A stretch of DNA of 15,319 nucleotides, taken from contig JBBRGG010000064.1 of assembly GCA_038240875.1 (NCBI GenBank), positions 1-15,319 on the forward strand, read 5' to 3'. Below the pieces are notes generated by a model. That model had not been told where the DNA came from, ran no database searches, and worked only from the letters and a program-made list of their open reading frames with translations. The DNA comes from JBBRGG01 sp038240875. Lineage in GTDB: Bacteria; Planctomycetota; Phycisphaerae; Phycisphaerales; UBA1924. Shown here one piece after another: positions 14,244 through 15,319 of the stretch (within the stretch, counting starts at the first letter, position 1; each line of letters starts with the position of its first letter). The position numbers and the translations under genes were made by a program.

Positions 14244-15319
14244 ATGGGCCGCCTTTCGATTGAGTCCGCCTCTCCCACCACTGTCTACATCGATGGCCGC
14301 GAGATCCTCGCATTTGGCGGGTGCAATTATTTGGGCCTAGCCCATCATCCGCGCGTGCACGCAGCCTTGATCGACGGCCTATCTCGCTTCGGCCTAACCA
14401 CAACTGCCAGCCGCGAAACCACTGGCAACACGCTCTCGCACGAAGCCCTCGAAACCGAGCTCGCGACCTTCGCCGGGCATGAGCACGCGATCCTTTCCGC
14501 CGAGGGATACACGGCGAATTTCATGTGCTGCCAGGCGCTCGCAACGCCCGCGTCCGCGACCAGCAACTCCGGCGGCATCGGCATCGCACTCGTTGACGCC
14601 TTGTCTCATCGCAGCATTCGCAACGCCGCCTCGGCATCGGGCATGCAAGTGATGGAGTTTGAGCACTCGAACGCCGATTCCGCCGCATGGCTTGCGTCGC
14701 GCTTCGGTGATCAGGGCGTGTGCATTATGACCGACAGCGTCTTCGCCGCCGACGGCGCGGTCGCTCCACTTTGTGAACTGTTGGCCGCTCTTCCTCGTGC
14801 ATTGCCGCCTTCGCGCGCGATGTTGCTCGTTGATGACTGCCATGGTTTTTGCGTGCTCGGGCGCGATGGCCGCGGCGCAACAGATCATCATGGCTTGGTC
14901 GAACTTTCCCCCCAGGGTGCACGCACCCACGACCCGCGCATCGTCGTCACAACCACGCTCGCCAAAGGGCTTGGCTGCTACGGCGGCATCGTCATGGGCA
15001 AAGCCGCTTTCATCCGTGGCGTTCGCGAACGCGCTTGGGTTTATCGCAGCAGCACGCCCGTCCCCCCGCCGATTGCTGAAGCCGCGCGCGCCGCAGTCGG
15101 GCTGCTTCGCACCGATCCAACATTGATAATTAACCTTCACCGAAATGTCGCGATGGTGCACGAGTCGTTTGCCCGCATGAACCTCCCTACGCCGCCAGCG
15201 GGCGTTCCCATCATGACCTTCGCCCTCCCCAGCGTCGAGCGCATGCGCGCGATGTATGAACGCATGTACGCGGCGGGCGTTCTTGCTCCGCTCATTGATT
15301 ACCCGGGCGGGCCCATGCC
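14244..15319 (+). CDS. PLP-dependent alpha-oxoamine synthase (BioF/Kbl-like), 3' end outside window
   Basis: These enzymes condense an amino acid with an acyl-CoA (8-amino-7-oxononanoate synthase, 2-amino-3-ketobutyrate CoA ligase and relatives). 358 codons are visible of a usual ~390. Motifs are GCNYLGLAHHPRV (26-38), TTASRETTGNTLSHEALE (53-70), DALSHRSI (118-125, His122 being the PLP-stacking His), DDCHGFCVLGRDGRG (197-211), and TTTLAKGLGCYGG (236-248), where Lys241 should bind PLP. LAKG is a less common form of the lysine loop. BioF, Kbl and other members cannot be told apart by eye, and no other biotin gene is visible. The preceding oxidoreductase gene ends 193 nt upstream. Confidence 0.8.
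   Translation, partial: MGRLSIESASPTTVYIDGREILAFGGCNYLGLAHHPRVHAALIDGLSRFGLTTTASRETTGNTLSHEALETELATFAGHEHAILSAEGYTANFMCCQALATPASATSNSGGIGIALVDALSHRSIRNAASASGMQVMEFEHSNADSAAWLASRFGDQGVCIMTDSVFAADGAVAPLCELLAALPRALPPSRAMLLVDDCHGFCVLGRDGRGATDHHGLVELSPQGARTHDPRIVVTTTLAKGLGCYGGIVMGKAAFIRGVRERAWVYRSSTPVPPPIAEAARAAVGLLRTDPTLIINLHRNVAMVHESFARMNLPTPPAGVPIMTFALPSVERMRAMYERMYAAGVLAPLIDYPGGPM

Noticed and set aside
14394..15161. Minus-strand open frame (255 codons)
   Set aside because: Antisense to the alpha-oxoamine synthase, whose catalytic motifs are intact; composition is typical of a shadow frame.

Overview
The window looks like a piece of chromosome from a Gram-negative (diderm) bacterium with moderately high G+C. 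It carries an LPS-assembly outer-membrane protein, a Tat-exported superoxide dismutase and a peptidoglycan-sugar recycling cluster. Shine-Dalgarno sequences are clear at some genes (sod, the GH20 gene, anmK, the last gene) and absent at others (symporter, murQ). The style of the LptD protein and the mix of weak ribosome binding sites would fit Planctomycetota, perhaps Phycisphaerae. That placement is inference from gene style only; no marker gene is present.

Layout. On the minus strand, positions 1-3168 hold an lptD-like gene whose 3' end lies beyond the left edge; its upstream neighbour (3268-4992) is a TPR plus fucosyltransferase-fold (NodZ/FUT8/O-FucT-like) protein. A 251-bp divergent region (4993-5243) follows, with a promoter-like site and two inverted repeats. 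On the plus strand come a Tat-exported Mn-type superoxide dismutase (5244-6092) and a strong intrinsic terminator (6143-6169). Next is a gene-poor stretch of about 580 bases: an AT-rich island, two diverged copies of a ~57-nt hairpin repeat flanking another hairpin, and a 9-bp tandem repeat.

From 6750 to 12925 lies a probable amino-sugar/peptidoglycan recycling operon. It contains an SSS-family symporter, a cytoplasmic GH20 (GcnA-like) beta-N-acetylhexosaminidase, AnmK and MurQ. Together they could import GlcNAc-anhydroMurNAc or anhydroMurNAc, split the disaccharide, phosphorylate anhydroMurNAc to MurNAc-6-P, and cleave that to GlcNAc-6-P and lactate. NagZ, NagA and NagB are not in the window. 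Downstream, on the same strand but with wider gaps, are a dihydrodipicolinate-reductase-like / 2,4-diaminopentanoate-dehydrogenase-like oxidoreductase (13043-14050) and a PLP alpha-oxoamine synthase (14244 to the right edge, partial).

The least explained signals are the paired structured repeat at 6361-6514, where differences between copies preserve base pairing; the short tandem repeats just before the symporter and GH20 genes; and several altered active-site or ion-site motifs in the symporter, AnmK and MurQ. All assignments come from reading motifs by eye; no database search was run.
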